This document shows, in pieces, positions 44,048 through 52,506 of a stretch of DNA of 64,000 nt; positions within the stretch are counted from its first letter, which is position 1; every line of letters begins with the position of its first letter. The DNA is taken from contig NZ_LR134287.1 in the NCBI RefSeq assembly GCF_900636515.1, positions 2,046,001 to 2,110,000 on the forward strand. Reading direction: 5' to 3'. The notes under the pieces are model-generated. The model had not been told where the DNA came from. It ran no database searches and saw only the letters and a program-made list of their open reading frames with translations. The stretch is from Neisseria animalis. Lineage in GTDB: Bacteria; Pseudomonadota; Gammaproteobacteria; Burkholderiales; Neisseriaceae. The position numbers and the translations under genes are program-made.

Positions 44048-44152
44048 TAGTCGAATAAAATAAGAATGAGACAAGGCAGCGAAGCCGCAGACAGTACACA
44101 TAGTACGGCAAGGCAAAGCAACGCTGTATCATTCTTATTTTAAATGACTATA
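44046..44152 (+). repeat. CREE, 107 bp, abutting a DUS hairpin
   Basis: Intact consensus copy beginning directly at the T run of the amgK terminator. Confidence 0.92.
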
Positions 44153-44153
44153 A

Positions 44154-44186
44154 CGTCAAACCACAGCCTGATACCGCACCGGCGGC
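44154..44186 (+). repeat. Direct repeat, copy 1
   Basis: CGTCAAACCACAGCCTGAT followed by ACCGCACCGG. A near-identical word occurs at 44404-44437. It begins 2 bp after a CREE. Confidence 0.55.
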
Positions 44187-44358
44187 ACAGCGCGGTTTAT
44201 CCCTTTCCGTTACAACCAAACCGGCCGATACCTCTGATTTTTTAATTTGATTTGGTTCACTCTTTCCCATCGTGAAAACCAAAGCAGCCATGCGGTATAT
44301 TTCAAGCACGCGGTTTTACAGACGGCATAAGCGTTTGTTTGCTGATTGGCGGTCATGG

Positions 44359-44404
44359 TAAAAAGGCCGTCTGTAAAATGCCCGATTTGCAGACGGCCTT
44401 TTAA
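44359..44404. terminator. DUS hairpin
   Basis: AAAAAGGCCGTCTGTAAAATG (one changed base) pairs with GATTTGCAGACGGCCTTTT. No gene ends nearby, so it may be a displaced terminator. Confidence 0.5.
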
Positions 44405-44461
44405 GGTCAAGCCACAGCCTGATGCCGCACCGCCGTATCAGGCTTATTTAAAATGACTATA
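44404..44461 (+). repeat. Direct repeat, copy 2, plus a lone CREE end
   Basis: GGTCAAGCCACAGCCTGAT with GCCGCACCG repeats copy 1. It is followed by TTATTTAAAATGACTATA, the right end of a CREE with no left end. Confidence 0.5.
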
Positions 44462-44535
44462 TATTCTTGCCTAAATCGCTGTAATTGTTCACAATCCATG
44501 CCGTCTGCAAACAGCTTTTTTATTTACCGCACCGT

Positions 44536-47500
44536 ATGGCTTTATTCTTTATCCGTCGCCCTGTATTTGCTTGGGTGTTATCGATTTTCATCACATTGGC
44601 GGGCGCGTTGTCTGTTTTCAAGCTGCCGCTGGAACAGTATCCCGATATTGCACCGCCGCAGGTTTCTGTGGTGGCGCGCTATACCGGCGCATCGGCGGAA
44701 ACGGTCAATGACTCTGTGGCTCAAGTCATCGAGCAGCGCATGACCGGTTTGGACGGGCTGATGTACATGAGTTCGACTTCCGATTCTTCCGGCCTCTCGC
44801 GCACCACCATTACCTTTGAACCGGGCACGGACATCGATGTGGCACAGGTACAAGTGCAAAATGCGCTCCAGCAGGCATTGTCGCGCCTGCCCGAAGCGGT
44901 ACAGCAGCGCGGCGTAACCGTTACGCGCGGCGGACAAGACAATCTGGTTACTTGGATGTTTTACACCGAAGACCCAAGCGTGCCGCGCGTGGCGGTAACG
45001 GACTACCTCTCCAGCAATCTGGTGGACGTACTGGGTCGAGTCGACGGCGTGGCGGAAGTACAGCTTTACGGCAGCCCTTATGCCATGAGAATCTGGCTCG
45101 ATCCGCACAAGCTGGAGCAATACCGACTGATGCCGTCTGATGTCCGCGCTGCCTTAGACAGCCAAAACACGCAGGTATCCGCCGGCCAGCTCGGACAACT
45201 GCCTTCCGTGGAAAACCAAATGCTGAATGTGCCGATACGCGCGCGCAGCAAACTGCAAACGGTTGAGCAATTTGAAAATATTATTCTGAAAAGCGACGGC
45301 AGCGGCGCGGCGGTATTCTTGAAAGATGTGGCACGGGTGGAACTGGGCGCGGAAAGCAGCGATGTGAACACGCGCTTCAACGGACACACCGGCGGGGCAT
45401 TGGGCATTATTCTGGCAGACGGTGCCAACGCTTTGGAAACGGCGGCGGCGGTTGAACAGAAAATCCGCGAGATTGAGCCGTCTTTCCCTTACGGCCTCAA
45501 AGCAGTTACCAGCCAAGACAGCGTACCGTTTGTGAAGGCTTCGCTGAAAGAAGTGCTGAAAACGCTGGCGGAGGCGGTGGTCTTGGTGGTGCTGGTGATG
45601 TATCTGTTTTTACAGAGCTGGCGCGCTACCCTGATTCCGGCAATCGCCGTACCGGTGGTGCTGATGGGAACGCTGGGGATTTTGGCGGTATCGGGCTACT
45701 CAATCAATATGCTGACCATGTTTGCGCTGGTACTGGCCATCGGCTTGCTGGTGGACGATGCGATTGTGGTGGTGGAAAATGTCGAGCGTGTGATGCACGA
45801 CGAGGGTTTGGACGCGCCTGCCGCCACGGAAAAATCCATGCGGGAAATTTCTTCCGCGCTGGTAGGCGTAGGCTTGGTGCTGTCGGCGGTATTCGTACCG
45901 ATGGCATTTTTCCCGGGTACGACCGGCGTGATTTACCGCCAATTTGCCGTTACCCTGATTGCAGCGATGGGCTTTTCGGTGATTGTTGCCTTAACCTTAT
46001 CACCGGCTTTGTGCGCGCAGTTTTTAAAACCCAAAGCCCGCAACAAACCGGCCAAAGGGCTGTTTCGCGGGTTGTTTGCCGCATTCAACCATCGCTTTGA
46101 TGCGCTTTCCGCCCGCTACGGTACGCTGTCGCACAAATTATTTGAGCGCGGCAGGCTGATGGCGGCGGCATTCTTGGCGGTTATCGCTGCTTGTGCCGTA
46201 CTGTTCTACACATTACCGACTTCGTTTCTGCCCGAAGAAGATCAGGGATTTCTGCAAGTCAACGTTACTCTGCCGCCCGGTGCTACCGATGCCCGCTTGC
46301 GCGAAACGCTGGCACCCTTGGAACAATATTTCCACGACCAGCCCGAAGTCGCTACGGTGATGACGTTGACCGGCATTCGCGGCAATCAGGGTTTCGGCTT
46401 GCTGACCGTCCGCCTCAAGCCTTGGGAAGGGCGCAGTCCGGAACAATCCGCTGCCGCCCTCGAATCACGCGCCGCCCAAGCGTTCCGACAATATAAAAAC
46501 GCTAAAATTTTTGTCAATATGCCGCCTGTTGTACGCGGTTTGGGCTCTGCCGGCGGGTTGAGCTTCGTATTGAAAGATACAGACGGCAAAGGTTATGATG
46601 AACTGAATGCGACCAAAGACCGCTTAATCGGACTGGCAGAACAAAGCAAGCTGATTCGCAGCGTCCGCGCCAACAACCAAGAACCGCGCAGCCAGTTGGT
46701 TGTAGAAGTAGATGACCGCGCCGCAGTTGCCCATCAAGTTGCGCTCGGCGATGTCAACACGCTTTTGTCTCACGCGCTCGGCGGTGCATACGTCAACGAT
46801 TTTATCCACAACGGCCGTGTCAAACGCGTCTATATCCAAGCCGATGCGCCTTTCCGTATGCAGCCGCAAGACATCGGCCAATGGAAAGTGCGTAACGCAC
46901 AAGGTGAAATGATACCTTTGTCTTCATTCAGCGCTTTACGCTGGGAAGTCGCCCCGCCGCAACTTATCCGTTTCTCCGGCAGTCTGGCCATGAATATGCA
47001 GGCTGCCGCCGCCGACGGCATCAGCTCGGGCGAGGCCATGGCAGAATTGCAGCGGCTGGTCGAAGCCCTGCCCCACGGCTATCAAATCGAATGGACGGGC
47101 GCATCTTTGCAGGAACAGCGCGCCGGCGCGCTCGCACCGCTGCTGTATGTATTGTCGGTATTATTCGTTTTCCTGTGTCTTGCCGCCTTGTATGAAAGCT
47201 GGAGTGTGCCGCTGGCTGTAATGTTGTCAGCGGTATCGGGCGTACTCGGCGCATTGCTGTTTACCGGTTTGCGCGGTTTGGAAAACGATGTATTTTTCCA
47301 AGTCGGCCTGCTCGCCACCATCGGGCTGGCTGCCAAAAATGCGATTTTGATTGTCGAATTTGCCGTACAACTGCAAGCGCGCGGACATTCGCTGCGGCAG
47401 GCTGCCGCCGAAGCCGCCCGTCTGCGGCTGCGCCCGATTGTGATGACTTCGCTGGCATTCGGCTTCGGTGTGATACCGCTGGCTTTGGGAACAGGGGCAG

Positions 47501-47634
47501 GAGCGGCTTCAAGGGTTGCCATCGGTACGGCAGTATTGGGCGGCACGGTGGTTTCTACCATTTTAGGCTTGTTGTTCGTACCATTGTTTTTTGTTTGGAT
47601 ACGCGCGTGGTTTGCACGGAAAAAAGCCGTTTGA
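44536..47634 (+). CDS. RND-family multidrug efflux transporter (HAE1 type)
   Basis: A 1032-residue inner-membrane proton-driven RND pump of the hydrophobe/amphiphile efflux class. The first helix (MALFFIRRPVFAWVLSIFI), two large periplasmic loops and 12 helices are all there. The TM4 proton-relay motif GLLVDDAIVVVENVERV lies at about 402-418 (two Asp near 406-407), and the last helix block reads MTSLAFGFGVIPLALGTG. It is not MtrD, from which it differs widely. No membrane-fusion or outer-membrane partner gene is adjacent, so it must borrow these. The ATG at 44536 fits the family; an in-frame TTG/ATG region from 44485 adds 17 residues from a DUS. Confidence 0.93.
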   Translation: MALFFIRRPVFAWVLSIFITLAGALSVFKLPLEQYPDIAPPQVSVVARYTGASAETVNDSVAQVIEQRMTGLDGLMYMSSTSDSSGLSRTTITFEPGTDIDVAQVQVQNALQQALSRLPEAVQQRGVTVTRGGQDNLVTWMFYTEDPSVPRVAVTDYLSSNLVDVLGRVDGVAEVQLYGSPYAMRIWLDPHKLEQYRLMPSDVRAALDSQNTQVSAGQLGQLPSVENQMLNVPIRARSKLQTVEQFENIILKSDGSGAAVFLKDVARVELGAESSDVNTRFNGHTGGALGIILADGANALETAAAVEQKIREIEPSFPYGLKAVTSQDSVPFVKASLKEVLKTLAEAVVLVVLVMYLFLQSWRATLIPAIAVPVVLMGTLGILAVSGYSINMLTMFALVLAIGLLVDDAIVVVENVERVMHDEGLDAPAATEKSMREISSALVGVGLVLSAVFVPMAFFPGTTGVIYRQFAVTLIAAMGFSVIVALTLSPALCAQFLKPKARNKPAKGLFRGLFAAFNHRFDALSARYGTLSHKLFERGRLMAAAFLAVIAACAVLFYTLPTSFLPEEDQGFLQVNVTLPPGATDARLRETLAPLEQYFHDQPEVATVMTLTGIRGNQGFGLLTVRLKPWEGRSPEQSAAALESRAAQAFRQYKNAKIFVNMPPVVRGLGSAGGLSFVLKDTDGKGYDELNATKDRLIGLAEQSKLIRSVRANNQEPRSQLVVEVDDRAAVAHQVALGDVNTLLSHALGGAYVNDFIHNGRVKRVYIQADAPFRMQPQDIGQWKVRNAQGEMIPLSSFSALRWEVAPPQLIRFSGSLAMNMQAAAADGISSGEAMAELQRLVEALPHGYQIEWTGASLQEQRAGALAPLLYVLSVLFVFLCLAALYESWSVPLAVMLSAVSGVLGALLFTGLRGLENDVFFQVGLLATIGLAAKNAILIVEFAVQLQARGHSLRQAAAEAARLRLRPIVMTSLAFGFGVIPLALGTGAGAASRVAIGTAVLGGTVVSTILGLLFVPLFFVWIRAWFARKKAV

Positions 47635-47660
47635 AAAACCACTTCCAAGCTGCCAAACCC

Positions 47661-47702
47661 ATAAAGGCCGTCTGCAAATTGAATTTTGCAGACGGCCTTA
47701 TG
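47661..47702 (+). terminator. DUS hairpin terminator after RND gene
   Basis: AAAGGCCGTCTGCAAATTG pairs with AATTTTGCAGACGGCCTTA, 26 bp past the stop. Confidence 0.75.
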
Positions 47703-47727
47703 TTTCCTTATACCTTACTACGCCTTA

Positions 47728-47834
47728 TATAGTCGAATAAAATAAGAATGAGACAAGGCAGCGAAGCCGCAGACAGTACACATAGTACGGCAAGGCAAAG
47801 CAACGCTGTATCATTCTTATTTTAAATGACTATA
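47728..47834 (+). repeat. CREE, 107 bp, at the end of the proximal dcw block
   Basis: Intact consensus copy lying 24 bp past the stop of the PHP gene, the last gene attached to murG. It is the rightmost CREE in the window. Confidence 0.92.
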
Positions 47835-47857
47835 CCTTAACGATGTACCCGCTTCGA

Positions 47858-48700
47858 TTAACATTTCGCTTGCTGGAACATCTGCCACACCGGCCGGCAA
47901 GATTCGGGCAACTCGGGGCATGCGCCCAGCACGCCTCCGGAAAAATCGTTCGGACGGTGGAAATCGCTGCCTGCCGAGGCCAGCAGACCATAACGCTCGG
48001 CAAGCAGCGCGTAGTTCAGGCGGTCGTTTTTGCTGCAGTTTCCGCTATGTACTTCAATCGCCGCTCCGCCTGCCGCCTTAAATTCTTCAAACAAATTGCG
48101 CTTGGCGGTGGCAGACAAGTCGTAGCGCATCGGGTGGGCAATCACGGCGATCCCGCCCGCTGCGGTAATGGCGGCCACGCATTCCGCCAAATCCGCCCAC
48201 TCGTGCTTCACGGAACAGGATTTGCCGTCGCCGAGATATTTGGTAAACGCCTGCTGCTTGTTGCGGACATGACCTTCCTGAATTAAAAATTCGGCAATAT
48301 GTGTCCGGCTGGCCATTTCAAGATTTGCCGCCAATGCCAGCGCGCCTTCGTATGCGCCGTTTATGCCTTTTTTCGCCAGCTTTGTGGCAATATTTTCCAG
48401 TCTTTGCAGACGGCCTTGCCGCACGCGAACCAGCAGGTTTTGCAGGCTTTCATTATGCTCGTCAAAATCCAAACCGACAATATGCACGGTTCTGCCGCGC
48501 CAAGTTACGGAAACTTCTACGCCGTTGACAAAAGCCAAACCCAAGCGTTCCGCTTCCGCACGCGCCTCGGCCAGCCCGCCCGTGTGGTCGTGATCGGTCA
48601 GAGACAACAGGGTGCAACCGTTGCTTTTTGCCAAGCGCACCACTTCTGCAGGCGGCAGCTTGCCGTCTGAAACCGTAGAATGGCAATGCAAATCTATCAT
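47858..48700 (-). CDS. PHP-domain phosphoesterase (YciV/TrpH-like)
   Basis: A 280-residue PHP-domain metal phosphoesterase. Metal-binding motifs are HCHSTVSDG (5-13), LTDHDHTGG (34-42), NGVEVSV near 60, a mid-protein HP (VIAHPMRY near 190) and GSDFHR near 250. Family members hydrolyse 3',5'-nucleoside bisphosphates (pAp) or trim RNA 5' ends. The start ATG overlaps the murG stop by 4 bp (ATGA), so it is coupled to murG. I find no clear reason for a peptidoglycan role. Confidence 0.88.
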   Translation of the reverse strand: MIDLHCHSTVSDGKLPPAEVVRLAKSNGCTLLSLTDHDHTGGLAEARAEAERLGLAFVNGVEVSVTWRGRTVHIVGLDFDEHNESLQNLLVRVRQGRLQRLENIATKLAKKGINGAYEGALALAANLEMASRTHIAEFLIQEGHVRNKQQAFTKYLGDGKSCSVKHEWADLAECVAAITAAGGIAVIAHPMRYDLSATAKRNLFEEFKAAGGAAIEVHSGNCSKNDRLNYALLAERYGLLASAGSDFHRPNDFSGGVLGACPELPESCRPVWQMFQQAKC

Positions 48701-49776
48701 TTACCGCTGAGCCTTACTGTTTCGACGGCAATTTCCGCCACATCGTCCGCGCTGTGCGGCAAAGCCAGCGACCGCGCATTTTCCGCCCATGCCAAGCATT
48801 TTTCCCTGTCCAGTCCGCCTAAAACTTCTGCCAGCCTTTCCGCCGTCAGCTGGGGCTGCGGCAGCAGCAGACCCGCCTGCGCATGAATCATAAACCGCGC
48901 ATTGGCAGTTTGGTGGTCGTCCACCGCATGGGGATAAGGAACCAACAGCGCGCCCACACCCGCTGCCGTCAATTCTGCAATGGTCAATGCTCCGGCACGG
49001 CAAACCACCAAATCCGCATCACGATAGGCGGAAACCATATCGGTAATAAACTCGACACACTCCGCTTCAACGCCCAATTTGTCGTATTCCCCTTGGAGGC
49101 TGCCCAATTTATTGCGTCCGGACTGATGGTAAATTTGCGGACGCTGCGCCTCAGGCAGCAAGGCCAAGGCTTTCGGAAGTGTCTGGTTCAGAATATCCGC
49201 CCCCAAACTGCCCCCCATTACCAACACTTTCAGGCGGCCTGCCCTTCCGGCAAACCGCTCTGCCGGCGGCGGCAGGTTGGCAATATCCGCACGCACCGGA
49301 TTTCCGACCAATCCGTTTTCATGATTAAATGCCTTCGGAAACGCATACAACACCCGCTCCGCCCAACGGGAAAGCTGCCTGTTGGACAAACCGGCCACAG
49401 CATTTTGCTCGTGAATCACAATCGGAACGCCCGACAGCTTGGCCGCCACACCGCCGGGGAAGGTGACGAAACCGCCAAACCCGATAACGCAGGCCACCCT
49501 GTGCTTTTTGATAATCCGAACCGCCTCGCGCACGGTTTTAAACAAGGTAAAAGGCAGCATCAGCTTACGCTTCAAGCCGTTGCCGCGCACGCCTTTAATC
49601 GCCAGCGTTTCCAACAAAATATCGTATTGGGGCACGATGCGTGTTTCCATCGCCCCCTCGCTGCCCAGCCAAATCACATGATGCCCCCGCGCACGCAAAG
49701 CGTCCGCCACAGCCAGCGCAGGAAAGATATGGCCGCCGGTACCGCCTGCCATCACCATAAAAGTCTTGCCGCTCAT
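48697..49776 (-). CDS. murG: UDP-GlcNAc:undecaprenyl-PP-MurNAc-pentapeptide transferase
   Basis: MurG (359 residues) turns lipid I into lipid II at the inner membrane. It is a GT-B fold enzyme. The N-terminal MAGGTGGHIFPALAVADAL (9-27) glycine loop binds lipid phosphate; the second glycine loop GGSLGADILN and the UDP-binding HEQNAVAGLSNR and VCRAGALTIAEL segments are all present. The ATG is at 49776, 4 bp from the ftsW stop. In other neisseriae murC follows; here a PHP gene does. Confidence 0.97.
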   Translation of the reverse strand: MSGKTFMVMAGGTGGHIFPALAVADALRARGHHVIWLGSEGAMETRIVPQYDILLETLAIKGVRGNGLKRKLMLPFTLFKTVREAVRIIKKHRVACVIGFGGFVTFPGGVAAKLSGVPIVIHEQNAVAGLSNRQLSRWAERVLYAFPKAFNHENGLVGNPVRADIANLPPPAERFAGRAGRLKVLVMGGSLGADILNQTLPKALALLPEAQRPQIYHQSGRNKLGSLQGEYDKLGVEAECVEFITDMVSAYRDADLVVCRAGALTIAELTAAGVGALLVPYPHAVDDHQTANARFMIHAQAGLLLPQPQLTAERLAEVLGGLDREKCLAWAENARSLALPHSADDVAEIAVETVRLSGK

Positions 49777-49780
49777 CGGT

Positions 49781-50989
49781 TTATTCCTCTACTTGGTAAC
49801 CGCGCATCTTGCGGCGGTTTTCAAAATCAATCCGCAACAGCAGCGTCATGCACACCAGCATCACCAACGCCGCCGAACCTCCGTAAGACATCAGCGGCAG
49901 CGGCAGCCCTTTTGTCGGCAGCATACCGATGTTCACGCCGATGTTGAAAAAACTCTGAATGCCCAGCCAAACGGCAATACCGTTGGCCACATACGCGCTG
50001 AACGTCAATTCCAAATCCCTCGCCTGCTTGCCGATAGACAAGGCTCTCAAGACCAGCCAGCCGTAGCAAAATACCAGCAGCAGCATACCGAAAAAACCAA
50101 ATTCTTCGCCGATAATCGCAAAGATGAAATCGGTATGCGCTTCAGGCAGATAGAAACGCTTTTCCAAACTTGCCCCCAAGCCCACACCGAACCACTCGCC
50201 GCGTGCAATCGCCATCAAAGAATGGGTCAGCTGATAGCCTTTATCCAGCGGGTCGCTCCACGGATCGAGAAAACCCGTTACCCGCGCCATACGGTAAGGA
50301 GCAGCCATAATCAGGGCGGCAATACCCAGCAACACCATACTCAGCATGACGCCGAAATACCGCCACGGAAACCCTGCCAAAAACAGCATGCCCGTCACAA
50401 TCACCACCACCACGACTGCCGATCCCAAATCAGGCTGCAACAACATCAGCAAAACACCGAAACCGATCAGCGCACCGGGACGCAGAATTTTCGTCCACTT
50501 CTGCAACACTTCCGCTTTACGCATAAACAGGCTGGCCAGATACAGCACCGCCGCCAATTTGAACATTTCAGACGGCTGCACGTTGAACGGGCCGATATGC
50601 AGCCAGCGCGTTGCACCGTTGATTTCGCGCCCGAATCCCAGCACGGCCATCAACAACAGCAGGCACAGCACGAAATACCACGGCATCATGCGTTTCCACA
50701 TATTCATGCTGACAAACGACAAACCGACGCAAGCCACCACGCCCAAGAAGATAAACAATGCCTGCCTTGTCAAAAAGAAATACGGATCGCCGCTGCCTGC
50801 CGCTGCATAGGCAATCGAAGCCGAATAAATCATCAGCAGACTAAACGCCGTCATCAAAGTCACCATCCACAGCAGCGACACATCGAATTTCTGTCCGCTG
50901 CGGACAATCGGACGGTCGAGCAACTGCGCCGCCCCCGTGCGGAACCGGCGGACGGGGCGGAGGTCGGAAAGTTGGGAAAAGATATTCAT
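49781..50989 (-). CDS. ftsW: SEDS-family glycan polymerase FtsW
   Basis: FtsW (402 residues) is the polytopic peptidoglycan polymerase that works with FtsI at the septum. About ten transmembrane helices are seen. The SEDS signature segments are clear: a large extracellular loop with EAHTDFIFAIIGEEFGFFG and the end segment GLPLPLMSYGGSAALVMLVCM. The ATG is at 50989. It lies between murD and murG on the same strand, about 100 bp after murD with a DUS pair between. Confidence 0.97.
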   Translation of the reverse strand: MNIFSQLSDLRPVRRFRTGAAQLLDRPIVRSGQKFDVSLLWMVTLMTAFSLLMIYSASIAYAAAGSGDPYFFLTRQALFIFLGVVACVGLSFVSMNMWKRMMPWYFVLCLLLLMAVLGFGREINGATRWLHIGPFNVQPSEMFKLAAVLYLASLFMRKAEVLQKWTKILRPGALIGFGVLLMLLQPDLGSAVVVVVIVTGMLFLAGFPWRYFGVMLSMVLLGIAALIMAAPYRMARVTGFLDPWSDPLDKGYQLTHSLMAIARGEWFGVGLGASLEKRFYLPEAHTDFIFAIIGEEFGFFGMLLLVFCYGWLVLRALSIGKQARDLELTFSAYVANGIAVWLGIQSFFNIGVNIGMLPTKGLPLPLMSYGGSAALVMLVCMTLLLRIDFENRRKMRGYQVEE

Positions 50990-51012
50990 GGGTTGCTTTT
51001 ATTCGTTTTTTA

Positions 51013-51053
51013 TTTTGCAGACGGCCTTTGAGCGGTTATGCCGTCTGCAAAAC
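51013..51053 (-). terminator. Inverted DUS pair between murD and ftsW
   Basis: ATTTTGCAGACGGCC and GCCGTCTGCAAAAC in head-to-head orientation. As it is internal to the operon, a weak attenuator or an uptake site is more likely than a full stop. Confidence 0.4.
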
Positions 51054-51087
51054 CGCCGAAACGGGCATACAGACGGCTTCAAACACC

Positions 51088-52425
51088 TCACAACGCCTTA
51101 AACGCCTCGACAAACACTTCGGCGCGGTGGGCGTAACCTTTAAACATATCGAAGCTGGCACAGGCCGGGCTGAGCAAAACAATATCGCCCGCCTCTGCTT
51201 GGGCGTAGGCGGTTTGCACGGCCTCGTCCATACCGGCGCAATCGGTCAGTGCCACGCCGCAGCCTTCCAAATCGCGGCGGATTTGCGGCGCATCCGTGCC
51301 GATCAGCAGCACGCCTTTGGCCTTGCCTTTCAAGGCTTCGCGCAAAGGCGTGAAGTCCTGTCCTTTGCCCATGCCGCCGAGAATCACCCACAGCGGGCTT
51401 TGCAAACCGGCAATCGCGGCGGCGGTCGCCCCGACGTTGGTGCCTTTGCTGTCGTCGATAAAGGTAACGCCGTTTTTCTCGCCGACCTTTTCCACACGGT
51501 GCGGCAGGCCTTGGAAGGTTTTCACATGCGCCAGCAGCTCCTCCCTCGGCAGGCCGACGGCTTCGCACAGGGCAACGGCCGCCAGAACATTGGCGGCATT
51601 GTGCAGCCCCTGCAGCGGAATATCTGCCGCCGCAAGCAAATCGCTGCCGCCGTTTTTCAGACGGCCTGAAGCGCGGTCAAACCAATATTCGGCTTCGCGC
51701 TCCAACGAAAACCACTGCACATTGCGGCCGCTGCGTTTCATGGCGCGGCAGAATACGTCATCGGCATTCAATACCTGTACGCCTTCTCCGCGGAAAATTT
51801 TGTCTTTGGCGTGTGCATAATCCAGCAAATCGTCGTAGCGGTCGAGGTGGTCTTCGGAAATGTTCAACACTGTTGCCGCGCTCGGGCGCAGGCTTTCGGT
51901 GTTTTCAAGCTGGAAACTCGACAATTCCAACACCCATACATCGGCCTTCCTGCCGCCCCGCTGCAATTCGGCTTCCAACACGGGCGTGCCGATATTGCCT
52001 GCGACAACGGTATCGAGGCCGCATTTGATACACAGATAACCGACCAGGCTGGTGACGGTGGTTTTGCCGTTGCTGCCGGTGATGGCGATGACTTTGTCGC
52101 CGCGCCCTTCCAACACGCCCGCCAAAATCTCAATATCGCCGATGACGCGCCCGCCGCGCTGCTTAAACGCCTCAATTTCGGGCGTGCGCTCGGAAATGCC
52201 GGGACTCAGGGCGAGGATGTCGAAACCGTTGTCCAGTGCCTCTTTCAGACGGCCTGTATAGAAAACCAGCCCTTCGAACATTTTACCGATTTGCGATACG
52301 CGCTCTGCTTTCAATTCCGCATCGTAAGCGGAAACCTGCGCCCCTGCACGACGCAGAAACGCAATCATGGAGATGCCCGTACCGCCGAGGCCTGCAACTA
52401 AGATTTTTTTGTTTTGCCAATTCAT
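51088..52425 (-). CDS. murD: UDP-N-acetylmuramoyl-L-alanine--D-glutamate ligase
   Basis: MurD (445 residues) adds D-Glu to UDP-MurNAc-L-Ala. It shows an N-terminal Rossmann motif ([19 protein letters not shown]), the Mur-ligase ATP loop [18 protein letters not shown] near 112-129, and the [17 protein letters not shown] segment. The ATG at 52425 ([12 protein letters not shown]) is chosen over in-frame codons up to 52452. It lies upstream of ftsW. An inverted DUS pair separates it from the truncated-haemoglobin gene. Confidence 0.96.
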   Translation of the reverse strand: MNWQNKKILVAGLGGTGISMIAFLRRAGAQVSAYDAELKAERVSQIGKMFEGLVFYTGRLKEALDNGFDILALSPGISERTPEIEAFKQRGGRVIGDIEILAGVLEGRGDKVIAITGSNGKTTVTSLVGYLCIKCGLDTVVAGNIGTPVLEAELQRGGRKADVWVLELSSFQLENTESLRPSAATVLNISEDHLDRYDDLLDYAHAKDKIFRGEGVQVLNADDVFCRAMKRSGRNVQWFSLEREAEYWFDRASGRLKNGGSDLLAAADIPLQGLHNAANVLAAVALCEAVGLPREELLAHVKTFQGLPHRVEKVGEKNGVTFIDDSKGTNVGATAAAIAGLQSPLWVILGGMGKGQDFTPLREALKGKAKGVLLIGTDAPQIRRDLEGCGVALTDCAGMDEAVQTAYAQAEAGDIVLLSPACASFDMFKGYAHRAEVFVEAFKAL

Positions 52426-52458
52426 TTTATTTAACCGTATCGGGTGCGGCATGAATCG

Positions 52459-52500
52459 TTTGCAGACGGCCTGCCGCTATCAAAGGCCGTCTGCAAAATC
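52459..52500 (-). terminator. Inverted DUS pair after truncated haemoglobin gene
   Basis: TTTGCAGACGGCC and GGCCGTCTGCAAAATC face each other, a few bases past the haemoglobin stop. Possible weak terminator within the operon. Confidence 0.45.
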
Positions 52501-52506
52501 ATGCCC

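Larger units (their letters stand above)
43991..44535. other. Repeat-rich gap between amgK and the RND gene
   Basis: No gene. It has two DUS hairpins, an intact CREE, a lone CREE end and a direct repeat of about 33 bp (44154-44186 and 44404-44437). Confidence 0.7.

Noticed and set aside
185..47834. The repeated 107-bp elements as a CRISPR array
   Set aside because: They are dispersed kilobases apart, palindromic at the ends and have no spacers or cas genes.
49766..51031. A 421-codon plus-strand frame opposite ftsW
   Set aside because: Antisense shadow of ftsW with extreme His/Gln content and no start context.
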